64,000 bases of DNA, taken from positions 1 through 64,000 of the forward strand of contig NZ_LAHA01000021.1 of NCBI RefSeq assembly GCF_002608075.1. Reading direction: 5' to 3'. A program made the position numbers and the translations under genes. The first letter of the stretch is position 1; each line of letters starts with the position of its first letter. The notes below the pieces were generated by a model that had not been told where the DNA came from, did not search any database, and was given only the letters and a program-made list of their open reading frames with translations. This document shows, in pieces, positions 57,280-64,000 of the stretch. The DNA comes from Nostoc linckia z4 (lineage in GTDB: Bacteria > Cyanobacteriota > Cyanobacteriia > Cyanobacteriales > Nostocaceae).

Positions 57280-58875
57280 TTAATGAGCGACTGCACTACC
57301 ACTTGCTTTCACTTTTTTAAAGAACAAAATCGCAAGTCCACTCAACAATAAAGCAATGCCAATAAAGTAGAAACAATCGTTAAAAGCCATGACAAATGCT
57401 TCCCGACGAACTATATTTGATATAGATGCGATCGCCTGATTTTGTGCCGTACTCAAATCCGCACCACGACTAATAAAATATTGAGTCATTTGGTCAATGC
57501 GCTGTTGAGTTGTTGGGTCATATAAAGATATGCCATCCCCCAATCGATTCGAGTGAAATTGTTCTCTATTTGTTAATAAAGTTGCCAAAGAAGCGATTCC
57601 AATCGAACCGCCCATATTCCGCATCATATTAAATAAACCACTCGCCGAACCTGCTTCTTTCGGACTTAATCCACCAGTGGCAATAGAGCTAAGTGGTACC
57701 ATAATTAAAGGTTGTCCCATTGCCCGCACAAATTGTGACCACCGTAATTGATCTAATCCTGTTTGATTAGTCATACCAGAATTCATAAATGCACTGACAG
57801 CAAATAAAGTTACGCCAACAGCCACCATGAAGCGCACATCAAAACGTTGCATTAATTTGGGTATAAAAGGAATAATAAATAATTGGGGAATCCCAGCCCA
57901 CATCAATACTTCACCAATTTGCAACGCATTGTATTTTTGAATTTGGGCAAGATATAAAGGTAAAATATAAATTGAACCATACAAGCCAACACCCAAAGAT
58001 ACATTTACAATACTCGCTAAACCAAAGTTACGTCTAAACAACAGCCGCAAATTAATAAATGGTTGTTTACGAGTTAATTCTATAAAGAAAAATATTGCTA
58101 GAAAAATTACTGCAATTACAGTTAAGCGTACAATTAACGCCGAACCAAACCAATCTTTACGGCTACCTTCTTCTAAAACAACTTGCAGGGAACCCAATCC
58201 GATGGCCATTGCAATAATTCCCCACCAATCGCCTTGTTTTAATAAACTAATTTGGGGTGCTTCTTGCTTAATTCCATACCAAACGCCAGCCAGCATTAAT
58301 ATACCTGGAATTAAGTTGATATAAAAGTTATATTCCCAACCAAAGTTTTCCGTTAACCAACCTCCTAATGTCGGGCCGATTGATGGGGCGAAAACTGCAC
58401 TAAAACCAAAAGCTGCTAATCCTATTGATTGCTTGGATGGTGGTAAGGTAGTTAAAACAATTGTCATAGCGGTAGGAATTAAAACTCCTCCACTAAAACC
58501 TTGCAAAGCCCGGAACAGAATCATAGAATTCAAATCCCACGCCCAAGCACAACATATAGAAAATAAAATAAATAATGCAGTATTTACTAATAGATAACGT
58601 CTTAAAGAAAAGACCCTTGATAACCATCCTGTTAGAGGAATTACTACAATTTCCGCAACGAGATAAGCAGTAGAAATCCAAGAACCTTCTTCTAAAGTTG
58701 CTCCTAAACTTGCTTGAATATCTTGCAGGGAAGCATTAGTAATTTGAATATCTAATACCGCCATGAACGCACCAAGCATACTTGCCAATACACCAATCCA
58801 AGTTCTGAACGGCACCCGTTCTGGCGGGACAGCAGGATTGTGCCCTGGCTGACGAATTATACCTGTATTAGCCAT
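57280..58875 (-). CDS. emrB: DHA2-family MFS exporter (EmrB type)
   Basis: 531 residues, 14 predicted helices. Motifs: LDIQITNASLQDIQASLGAT (D1), WLSRVFSLRRYLL (motif A position, degenerate), RALQGFSGGVLIPTAM (B), GPTLGGWLTENFGWEYNFYI (C). It is the third gene of marR-emrA-emrB order on this strand, so it is the inner-membrane pump of a tripartite drug exporter. An outer-membrane TolC partner is not in the window. Paralogous to the transporter at 9641. Confidence 0.9.
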   Translation of the reverse strand: MANTGIIRQPGHNPAVPPERVPFRTWIGVLASMLGAFMAVLDIQITNASLQDIQASLGATLEEGSWISTAYLVAEIVVIPLTGWLSRVFSLRRYLLVNTALFILFSICCAWAWDLNSMILFRALQGFSGGVLIPTAMTIVLTTLPPSKQSIGLAAFGFSAVFAPSIGPTLGGWLTENFGWEYNFYINLIPGILMLAGVWYGIKQEAPQISLLKQGDWWGIIAMAIGLGSLQVVLEEGSRKDWFGSALIVRLTVIAVIFLAIFFFIELTRKQPFINLRLLFRRNFGLASIVNVSLGVGLYGSIYILPLYLAQIQKYNALQIGEVLMWAGIPQLFIIPFIPKLMQRFDVRFMVAVGVTLFAVSAFMNSGMTNQTGLDQLRWSQFVRAMGQPLIMVPLSSIATGGLSPKEAGSASGLFNMMRNMGGSIGIASLATLLTNREQFHSNRLGDGISLYDPTTQQRIDQMTQYFISRGADLSTAQNQAIASISNIVRREAFVMAFNDCFYFIGIALLLSGLAILFFKKVKASGSAVAH

Positions 58876-58904
58876 AGTGTTGTTTCATTTTTTGATTAAA
58901 TTCT

Positions 58905-59113
58905 ATACTCATCTCATTGGGCATTGGGCATTGGGCATTGGGCATGGGACATTAAAAAATCACGCATTTAAAAGTTCTTTAATGTTGAATTTTGAATTGA
59001 TTTGTCCCCCTCATTCCCCATCCTTCGGGTTCGCGCTAGCGTCTATGAAAGAGAAGCTAAAGCTACATCTCCCATGCCCCATGCCCCATGCCCCATGCCC
59101 CATAGCCCATACT
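58905..59113. repeat. ATGCCC/GGGCATT tandem repeats and dispersed repeat between emrB and emrA
   Basis: GGGCATT units (58918-58945), a GCTAGCGTCTATGAAAGAGA-type repeat (about 59030-59075; inverted relative of 41530-41595), and CCCATGC units (59072-59105). These separate emrA and emrB by 238 bp within the presumed operon. Confidence 0.85.
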
Positions 59114-60571
59114 CTATTTAACTTCCACTGCAACTTCCGCAGACATCCCCGGTGTGATTCGCGATTCGTATCCTTGAATGCTGTTTTGGTCGAAAACTAT
59201 TTTGACTGGGATGCGCTGTACAATTTTGGTAAAGTTACCTGTGGCGTTATCTGGGGGTAATAAGGCAAATTGAGCGCCGGAAGCTGGGGAAATACTATCA
59301 ACGTGACCAGTAAAAGTGTGATGAGGGAAACTGTCCAGCTTGATTTCTACTGGTTCTCCTGGGCGCATTTTTTCTAGTTGGGTTTCTTTGAAGTTGGCAA
59401 CTACCCAATTTTGATTATCCACGATCGCCATTAACGGTGTACCCGCTGCAACTCGGTTACCAATTTCCACGTTTTTCCTGCCTATTCTTCCAGCACTAGG
59501 AGCAGTAATATTAACATAGGATAGTTGCAATTGAGCGTCTTTGAGCGATGCTTCTGATTGTGCGATCGCTGCTTTTGCTGCTTCGTATTGACTGCGTTTG
59601 ACTGCTGTATCTTGTCCGCCAGCTGTGGCTTGTTGCAATCCTCCCTTGGATGCAGCCAATTTTGCTTGGGCGCTAACTACACTTTCTTGGGCTTGTGCTA
59701 ATTGAGATTGGGCTTTAGCAACGCCAACTTTCGCCGAGGCTAATCTGGCTTGGGCTTGTTCTACTCCCTGGACGGCAGCATTTTTCTGGGCTACAGCCAC
59801 ATCATAGGCCGCCTTGGCTGTGTCTAATTGCTGGCGAGCGATGGCACCCGATTTATACAATTCGTTGTAACGGTTATAATCTGCTTGGGCTTTTTCCAAG
59901 TTGGCATTGGCTTGGGCTACCTGGGCTTGGGCGGCAGGAATTCCCGCTTGGGCTAACTTCACTTCGGCTTGTGCTGCTGGTATCCCCGCTTGCGCTTCTT
60001 GGACTGCTGCTTGGGCTGTGGAAATTGCCGCTACAGCGTTGCTAACATCTCCTTGCGCCTGAGTTGTTTTACCAGTGGTGGTTTGTGAAGCTAAGGCGAT
60101 ATTTGCTTGGGCGGCTTGGGCCTGACCCCGCGCATTTTCTAATGCTGCTTGTGCTTGTTGGACTTTACTTTCATAGTCCCGCGCATCTAACTTGACTAAT
60201 AATTGTCCCGGTTGCACCAGTTGATTATCATCCACCAAAACTTGAGTTACAGTTCCGGGAATGCGGCTACTAATTTGGTGAATGTTTCCCACAACGGTGG
60301 CGTTATCTGTTTCCTGGTGAGTAGAGGAATATTGCCAGTAGTTATAGCCAAAAGTACCTGCGGCGATCGCACCTACACCCAATCCTGCCAAAATTAAACC
60401 AATGGGTTTTTTACGCTTCGGTGGAACTTCTTTTTCTGTCTGGGGAGTTACAACAGGCCCTTGAGTTGTCTCTGTGGTGGTGGCTTCTAAAGTCTCTGAA
60501 TCTGTAATCAATTCTGGTTCTAAAATTGGGGTTTTGTTATCCTTGCGTCCGTTTAAAGTATTGACACCCAT
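59114..60571 (-). CDS. emrA: HlyD/EmrA-family membrane fusion protein
   Basis: 485 residues from ATG 60571, which has AAGGAG 9 bases upstream; a TTG at 60580 is less likely. A single N-terminal membrane helix (KPIGLILAGLGVGAIAAGTF, after ~55 cytosolic residues), a barrel-sandwich half (TVVGNIHQISSRIPGTVTQV, VDDNQLVQPGQLLVKLDARD), a very long Ala/Gln-rich coiled-coil hairpin (repeats of QAQAGIPAAQAEV), and the second half (APSAGRIGRKNVEIGNRVAA, then the beta-barrel GEPVEIKLDSFP). It bridges the EmrB pump and an outer-membrane channel. Second gene of the marR-emrA-emrB run. Confidence 0.93.
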   Translation of the reverse strand: MGVNTLNGRKDNKTPILEPELITDSETLEATTTETTQGPVVTPQTEKEVPPKRKKPIGLILAGLGVGAIAAGTFGYNYWQYSSTHQETDNATVVGNIHQISSRIPGTVTQVLVDDNQLVQPGQLLVKLDARDYESKVQQAQAALENARGQAQAAQANIALASQTTTGKTTQAQGDVSNAVAAISTAQAAVQEAQAGIPAAQAEVKLAQAGIPAAQAQVAQANANLEKAQADYNRYNELYKSGAIARQQLDTAKAAYDVAVAQKNAAVQGVEQAQARLASAKVGVAKAQSQLAQAQESVVSAQAKLAASKGGLQQATAGGQDTAVKRSQYEAAKAAIAQSEASLKDAQLQLSYVNITAPSAGRIGRKNVEIGNRVAAGTPLMAIVDNQNWVVANFKETQLEKMRPGEPVEIKLDSFPHHTFTGHVDSISPASGAQFALLPPDNATGNFTKIVQRIPVKIVFDQNSIQGYESRITPGMSAEVAVEVK

Positions 60572-60613
60572 AAGTTTCAACTCCTTGCAGATTGATTTAG
60601 TTAACTCTCGTTT

Positions 60614-60676
60614 ATTTAAAGTACGTAATATTGATTTACGAGCCTTTGCGTGGCTTTTATTTAGTATGCGTAATAT
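60614..60676. promoter_or_regulatory. Two copies of an 18-bp motif upstream of emrA, candidate MarR sites
   Basis: ATTTAAAGTACGTAATAT (60614-60631) and ATTTAGTATGCGTAATAT (60659-60676) share 14/18 bases with each other, and the second shares 14/18 with ACTTAGCATACTTAATAT upstream of marR (61213-61230). The copies lie 43 and 88 bases before emrA. Regulation by the adjacent MarR protein is inferred. Confidence 0.5.
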
Positions 60677-60734
60677 CTTCTCAAAATAAATCTTAATGTA
60701 GCTTCCCCCGCTTGGGTGATTGTGGAAGTATCTT

Positions 60735-61202
60735 TTAAGAGAGATTAGCGATGCCTTTATTCAAAATCTGGGAAAAAAATTCTCGGTCAGCAAGGGAAAT
60801 ACCGTCCATTGCTTCATCACACACTTGTGCAGCGATGGGAGGTAGGATAGTTTGTAGTTCCCGTCCTGCATCCGTTAACCAGATTCGCCAGATGCGGCGG
60901 TCTTGAGTATCGCGTTCTCGACGAACCAAACCGCGTTCTTCCATCCGGTCTAACACCCCAGTTAAAGTACCGCCTACTTGTTTGAGTTTGTCCCCAATAC
61001 TAGAAGTAGGTAAACCATCTTCTTGCCAAAGACAGCACAACACCAACCAATGAAATGGCGTCAATCCAAAAGGTTCGAGTCTATCAGTAAACCTACGACT
61101 TAGTAGTTGCGAAAGTAATTTGATTCTGTACCCCAAATTGTATGGTGCGAGATTTTGCTGCCAGGACTCTAAAGTTGGGGATTGATTGGATGTAGAAATC
61201 AT
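60735..61202 (-). CDS. MarR-family transcriptional regulator
   Basis: 155 residues. The winged helix spans LTPFHWLVLCCLWQEDGLPT, SSIGDKLKQVGGTLTGVLDR and the wing RRERDTQDRRIWRIWLTDAG, all canonical. It heads the emrA-emrB genes and is expected to repress them and itself until a phenolic or drug-like ligand binds. Start ATG 61202. A candidate operator lies 11-28 bases upstream. Confidence 0.92.
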   Translation of the reverse strand: MISTSNQSPTLESWQQNLAPYNLGYRIKLLSQLLSRRFTDRLEPFGLTPFHWLVLCCLWQEDGLPTSSIGDKLKQVGGTLTGVLDRMEERGLVRRERDTQDRRIWRIWLTDAGRELQTILPPIAAQVCDEAMDGISLADREFFSQILNKGIANLS

Positions 61203-61212
61203 TTTTTAAAAT

Positions 61213-61230
61213 ACTTAGCATACTTAATAT
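61213..61230. promoter_or_regulatory. Candidate MarR operator upstream of marR
   Basis: ACTTAGCATACTTAATAT; consensus with the two emrA copies is AYTTARYATRCKTAATAT. Its position just upstream of the marR start is suited to autorepression. Confidence 0.5.
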
Positions 61231-61299
61231 TCATATACTATCTAATTTTGATGATTTTGGCAACAGCTCTTTTTTTGGAACTAGGGAAGTGGGGGAGAT

Positions 61300-61466
61300 G
61301 GGGAGATGGGGAGATGGGGAGATAGGGGAGAAAAATTGCTACCTTGTCCCCCTTGTCCCCCTTGTCCCCCTTGTCCCCCTTGTCCCCCTTGTCCCCCTTG
61401 TCCCCCTTGTCCCCCTTGTCCCCCTTGTCTCCATGCCCAATGCCCCATGCCCCATGCCCCATGCCC
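61300..61466. repeat. GGGGAGAT, TTGTCCCCC and CCCATGC tandem repeats
   Basis: GGGGAGAT units (about 61298-61325), about nine 9-base TTGTCCCCC units (61342-61430), then ATGCCCC units. They generate spurious poly-repeat ORFs on both strands. Confidence 0.9.
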
Positions 61467-61471
61467 AATAA

Positions 61472-63133
61472 CTAACGAAGTACTTGAATAAACTGATATT
61501 CTTTCACAGTACCGAGAATACGGTGAGGTCTGGATAATTTAGGGGATTGATTTTGAGAAGTCCAAGCGTAGCTAAAAGCTGGTACTTCAGAAAATGAGGC
61601 TACTCGTTTGTCGTCAATAGCAATATAGAAATCGAGGAGTACTTGGACTTTATCATCTATTTCCACAAAGTATATCGGATTAGTTTTCAAAATAGAAGCG
61701 ATCGCGCTTTGTTGGAGAAAAACTCTTAAGTCCGGGTTATAGTCACTTAACAAACCTATACTACCCATAGCTGCTAAAGCTAACCAACAGGGAATTAACC
61801 AATCTGCTATCCAGTAACGAGTGGTGAGAAACTTTTTACCAAAGCGATAACGACCAATCCACACAACAGGTAAAATTAACCAACCTAATCCCATAGCGAA
61901 GCCAATAATTGCATACTTACGGATATCAGAATTAACCCAAGCAAAAATCACAATGCTGGCGATAATGAGTAAAACACCGAATCCACCAAATCCATAACTG
62001 AGGTTTCGGGGAAGATTTTCTTTGACAAAAAAATTGAAGATATTTTTTTTCTTTTGTTGAAGAATAGATGGCGAGGAAATTCCTAGCTGATAAATTTTAC
62101 CTAGCCAGTCTAAACCCACAGCAGCAAACAACGCCACGAAGGGATAAAGGCAAAGACTATAGTGAGAGAAACGAGTTGTAAAAATACTAATTTCAATAAA
62201 AAAGACAACAGGAAATCCAACTAATAATAATTGGTAGCGGAAGGGATGACGGATGGCCAAAATTAGTCCGAAAATTGCGAAAAAAGCCCAAGGAAATGCT
62301 TTGAGACCAATATTCCAAACATAGAAGAGAAAATTCGTGTGATAATTATCATTTCCCTTACTACTTTGATAGATCACAAATTTGTATAATTCTTCAAAAC
62401 TTTGGTTTCCATAATGTAACCAACAAAGCCAGAGCCAAACAAAAGTAGGAATCAAACCGACGAAAATCCCTAAATATAAAAAGAGGTTATTCAGATGACG
62501 ATGACGCTTAGCATCCCAAATTAAATAAGGTAATAAAGCTATGATTGGTACAAAAATCATAAAGCTTCTGATTAAAAAGCCTAAACCTAAACTTAAACCA
62601 GCACTAAAACTCCAGAAGTAGCGTTTTGCCGGATTTAATTCTGCTTTGATAAAAGACCAAATCGTTAAAAGTACTAACAAAACTAAAGGTACATCTGGGG
62701 TACTTAAACGACAAGATTGCAGCCAGAGAAATTCCACACTTAAAATTGCACCAGCAAGCAAAGCTAGTTTTTTACCCAAGATGATTTTGCCGATTTCATA
62801 TACCAGCCAGACGCATAAAATTCCTGCAAGCATACTAGGAAGACGCGCACTCGTATCATTAATACCAAACAGCTGATAGAAACTGGCAATTAACCAATAA
62901 GGCCCAGGAGTTTTGTGATGCGGCTTTTCCCAAGGTGCAATCCAATTCCCAGAATCAAACATCAAACGTGCCCGTGAAGCATAAAGCGCTTCGTCATGTG
63001 CTATGAGGCTATTTTCACCAGAAGTAAATAATAATAAAGGTAGTATCCAAACTAACAAAATAAAATAAGGTGATGCTCCTAAAAGCAAGATTTTGCGCCC
63101 AATATACTGCAAAGAACGTAATTTGTATAACAT
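61472..63133 (-). CDS. ArnT/PMT-type glycosyltransferase (GT39-like), polytopic
   Basis: 553 residues, about 11-12 membrane helices. The N-terminal extracytoplasmic loop carries the catalytic-type acidic motif HDEALYASRARLMFDSGNW and KTPGPYWLIASFYQLFG, as in ArnT, where sugar is moved from an undecaprenyl or dolichyl phosphate carrier. LPSMLAGILCVWLVYEIGKI and LSTPDVPLVLLVLLTIW are also family-like. The acceptor may be lipid, glycan or protein; it cannot be told. Starts 30-60 bases from the divergent methyltransferase. Confidence 0.88.
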   Translation of the reverse strand: MLYKLRSLQYIGRKILLLGASPYFILLVWILPLLLFTSGENSLIAHDEALYASRARLMFDSGNWIAPWEKPHHKTPGPYWLIASFYQLFGINDTSARLPSMLAGILCVWLVYEIGKIILGKKLALLAGAILSVEFLWLQSCRLSTPDVPLVLLVLLTIWSFIKAELNPAKRYFWSFSAGLSLGLGFLIRSFMIFVPIIALLPYLIWDAKRHRHLNNLFLYLGIFVGLIPTFVWLWLCWLHYGNQSFEELYKFVIYQSSKGNDNYHTNFLFYVWNIGLKAFPWAFFAIFGLILAIRHPFRYQLLLVGFPVVFFIEISIFTTRFSHYSLCLYPFVALFAAVGLDWLGKIYQLGISSPSILQQKKKNIFNFFVKENLPRNLSYGFGGFGVLLIIASIVIFAWVNSDIRKYAIIGFAMGLGWLILPVVWIGRYRFGKKFLTTRYWIADWLIPCWLALAAMGSIGLLSDYNPDLRVFLQQSAIASILKTNPIYFVEIDDKVQVLLDFYIAIDDKRVASFSEVPAFSYAWTSQNQSPKLSRPHRILGTVKEYQFIQVLR

Positions 63134-63193
63134 GTAAACTTATATCAAATAGATGCCACAATTTTGGAAAAAAGTTATCTACACGAGAGATTT

Positions 63194-63847
63194 ATGCAGC
63201 TAAGACCGAATCAACGCCTAAAATTAGACGACACAGACGATCGCTTATTTTATGCTTATCCGCGCTTCGTCACCCATGTTGATGAGGGATTTATTCAACA
63301 GCTAACAGATTTATACCGCGATCGCCTCAAACCCAACACCCGCATCTTTGATATGATGAGCAGCTGGGTTTCCCATCTACCAGAAGAGATTCAATTTTCC
63401 CACATCGAGGGACACGGACTCAACACCGAAGAACTAGCACGCAATCCCCGCTTCAATCATTATTTTGTGCAAAATCTCAACGAAAATCCCCAGATTCCTT
63501 TGCCAAATGAAGATTTTGACGCAGTTCTCAATTGCGTATCTGTGCAATATATCCAATATCCAGAAGCAATATTTTCTGAAATTCACCGCATCCTCAAACC
63601 CGGTGGTATCGCCATTATCAGCTTTTCCAACCGGATGTTCTTTCAAAAAGCAATTCAAGCTTGGCGGGAAGCTTCAAAACCACAACGAGTGGAATTAGTC
63701 AAGAATTACTTCGCCTCTGTACCAGGATTTACCACCCCAGAAGTTATCGTTCATAAATCAACATTACCGAATTTTCTACAATGGCTAGGGGCACCTGGAG
63801 GAGATCCATTTTATGCCGTCATCGCTTACCGCACTTCTGGCAGTTGA
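63194..63847 (+). CDS. Class I SAM-dependent methyltransferase
   Basis: About 217 residues from ATG 63194 (MQLRPNQRLKLDDTDDRLFY); GAGAG lies just upstream, and the longer TTG form at 63164 is less likely. It is a degenerate Methyltransf_11 fold: IFDMMSSWVSHLP replaces the Gly-rich motif I, followed by FDAVLNCVSVQYIQYPEAIF and EIHRILKPGGIAIISFSNRM. The atypical motif I suggests a specialised or weak SAM site. The substrate is unknown. Divergent from the GT39 gene. Confidence 0.8.
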   Translation: MQLRPNQRLKLDDTDDRLFYAYPRFVTHVDEGFIQQLTDLYRDRLKPNTRIFDMMSSWVSHLPEEIQFSHIEGHGLNTEELARNPRFNHYFVQNLNENPQIPLPNEDFDAVLNCVSVQYIQYPEAIFSEIHRILKPGGIAIISFSNRMFFQKAIQAWREASKPQRVELVKNYFASVPGFTTPEVIVHKSTLPNFLQWLGAPGGDPFYAVIAYRTSGS

Positions 63848-63867
63848 AGCAATTTTTACAATATAAA

Positions 63868-63950
63868 GACAAGGGAGACAAGGGAGACAAGGGAGACAAG
63901 GGAGACAAGGGAGACAAGGGAGACAAGGGAGACAAGGGAGACAAGGGAGA
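63868..63950. repeat. 9-bp tandem repeat (GACAAGGGA)n
   Basis: About nine perfect GACAAGGGA units directly after the methyltransferase gene; AACTCCC heptamers begin near 63980. Confidence 0.92.
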
Positions 63951-64000
63951 CTCTTGAGGCAGAGAGAGAGAGGATAACTAACTCCCAACTCCTAACTCCT

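Noticed and set aside
61342-61430. Possible CRISPR array (regular short repeats)
   Set aside because: Units are contiguous 9-mers without unique spacers and there are no cas genes.
61238-61491. Repeat ORFs such as GDKGDKGDK, PLVPLVPLV and CPPCPPCPP frames
   Set aside because: All are translations of the 9-base TTGTCCCCC tandem tract on different strands and frames; no ribosome site.
63868-63950. Possible CRISPR array or minisatellite gene
   Set aside because: Perfect contiguous 9-mers; simple tandem repeat only.

Overview
The window comes from a cyanobacterium, most likely a filamentous, heterocyst-forming one (Nostocales). The evidence is frequent GCGATCGC (HIP1-type) octamers, abundant 7-9 bp tandem repeats between and even inside genes, and lineage-typical proteins: a COP23-type secreted protein, a PatD-like protein, DUF4347/RTX giant protein, Uma2 nucleases and a PEP-CTERM-like esterase. 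The genes are mostly chromosomal housekeeping and envelope genes. No rRNA, tRNA, CRISPR array, prophage block or transposase gene was seen.

Layout. 1-2.2 kb: 5' part of a two-partner-secretion exoprotein running off the left edge. 2.3-6.7 kb: COP23 protein, a TPR protein with doubled GspE-N-like modules, and a GDSL esterase. 6.9-9.1 kb: sbcD and cysH. 9.4-12.2 kb: a 34-aa membrane peptide with its own terminator, then a DHA2-type exporter divergent from a TetR regulator with an operator between them. 12.4-15.4 kb: PatD-like gene divergent from relA/spoT. 16-21.2 kb: a 1.7-kilo-residue calcium-binding exoprotein. 21.4-23.9 kb: histidine kinase and a methyltransferase. 24.6-26.2 kb: a protealysin-type M4 protease followed by its emfourin-type inhibitor. 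26.3-29.7 kb: DUF4437 cupin, hydantoinase-type amidohydrolase and Asp/Asn beta-hydroxylase-like protein. 30-35 kb: MnSOD, a small membrane protein, a Cys-motif membrane protein, site-2 protease and KtrA. 35-38.5 kb: TPR protein, queA, and a conserved hypothetical.

38.5-41.5 kb holds the most interesting structure. A tyrosine-recombinase gene is the only gene of a 1.8-kb segment bounded by exact 17-bp direct repeats. One repeat lies inside codons 3-8 of yraN; the other restores an apparently native yraN N-terminus (MTNLPPSH...) beside a pentapeptide-repeat gene. This looks like a minimal integrase-only element that split yraN and gave it a new start codon and promoter.

41.7-51.2 kb is mixed: amiC and pyrG among decayed genes (an aspartic protease broken by a repeat element, a Uma2 remnant, and an ORF pair separated by one in-frame TGA). 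51.4-57.1 kb: acs, a TPR protein, a DNA-base-hypermodification-type protein with no prophage around it, and two Uma2 genes. 57.3-61.2 kb: a marR-emrA-emrB-type efflux operon with a shared 18-bp motif before marR and emrA. 61.5-63.8 kb: a GT39-type glycosyltransferase divergent from a methyltransferase.

Small non-autonomous elements with terminal inverted repeats are numerous; two families are present twice. Short repeats have also entered coding frames (queA, yraN, one Uma2 gene, the tails of tetR and the esterase). Repeat traffic is therefore a major force shaping this region.
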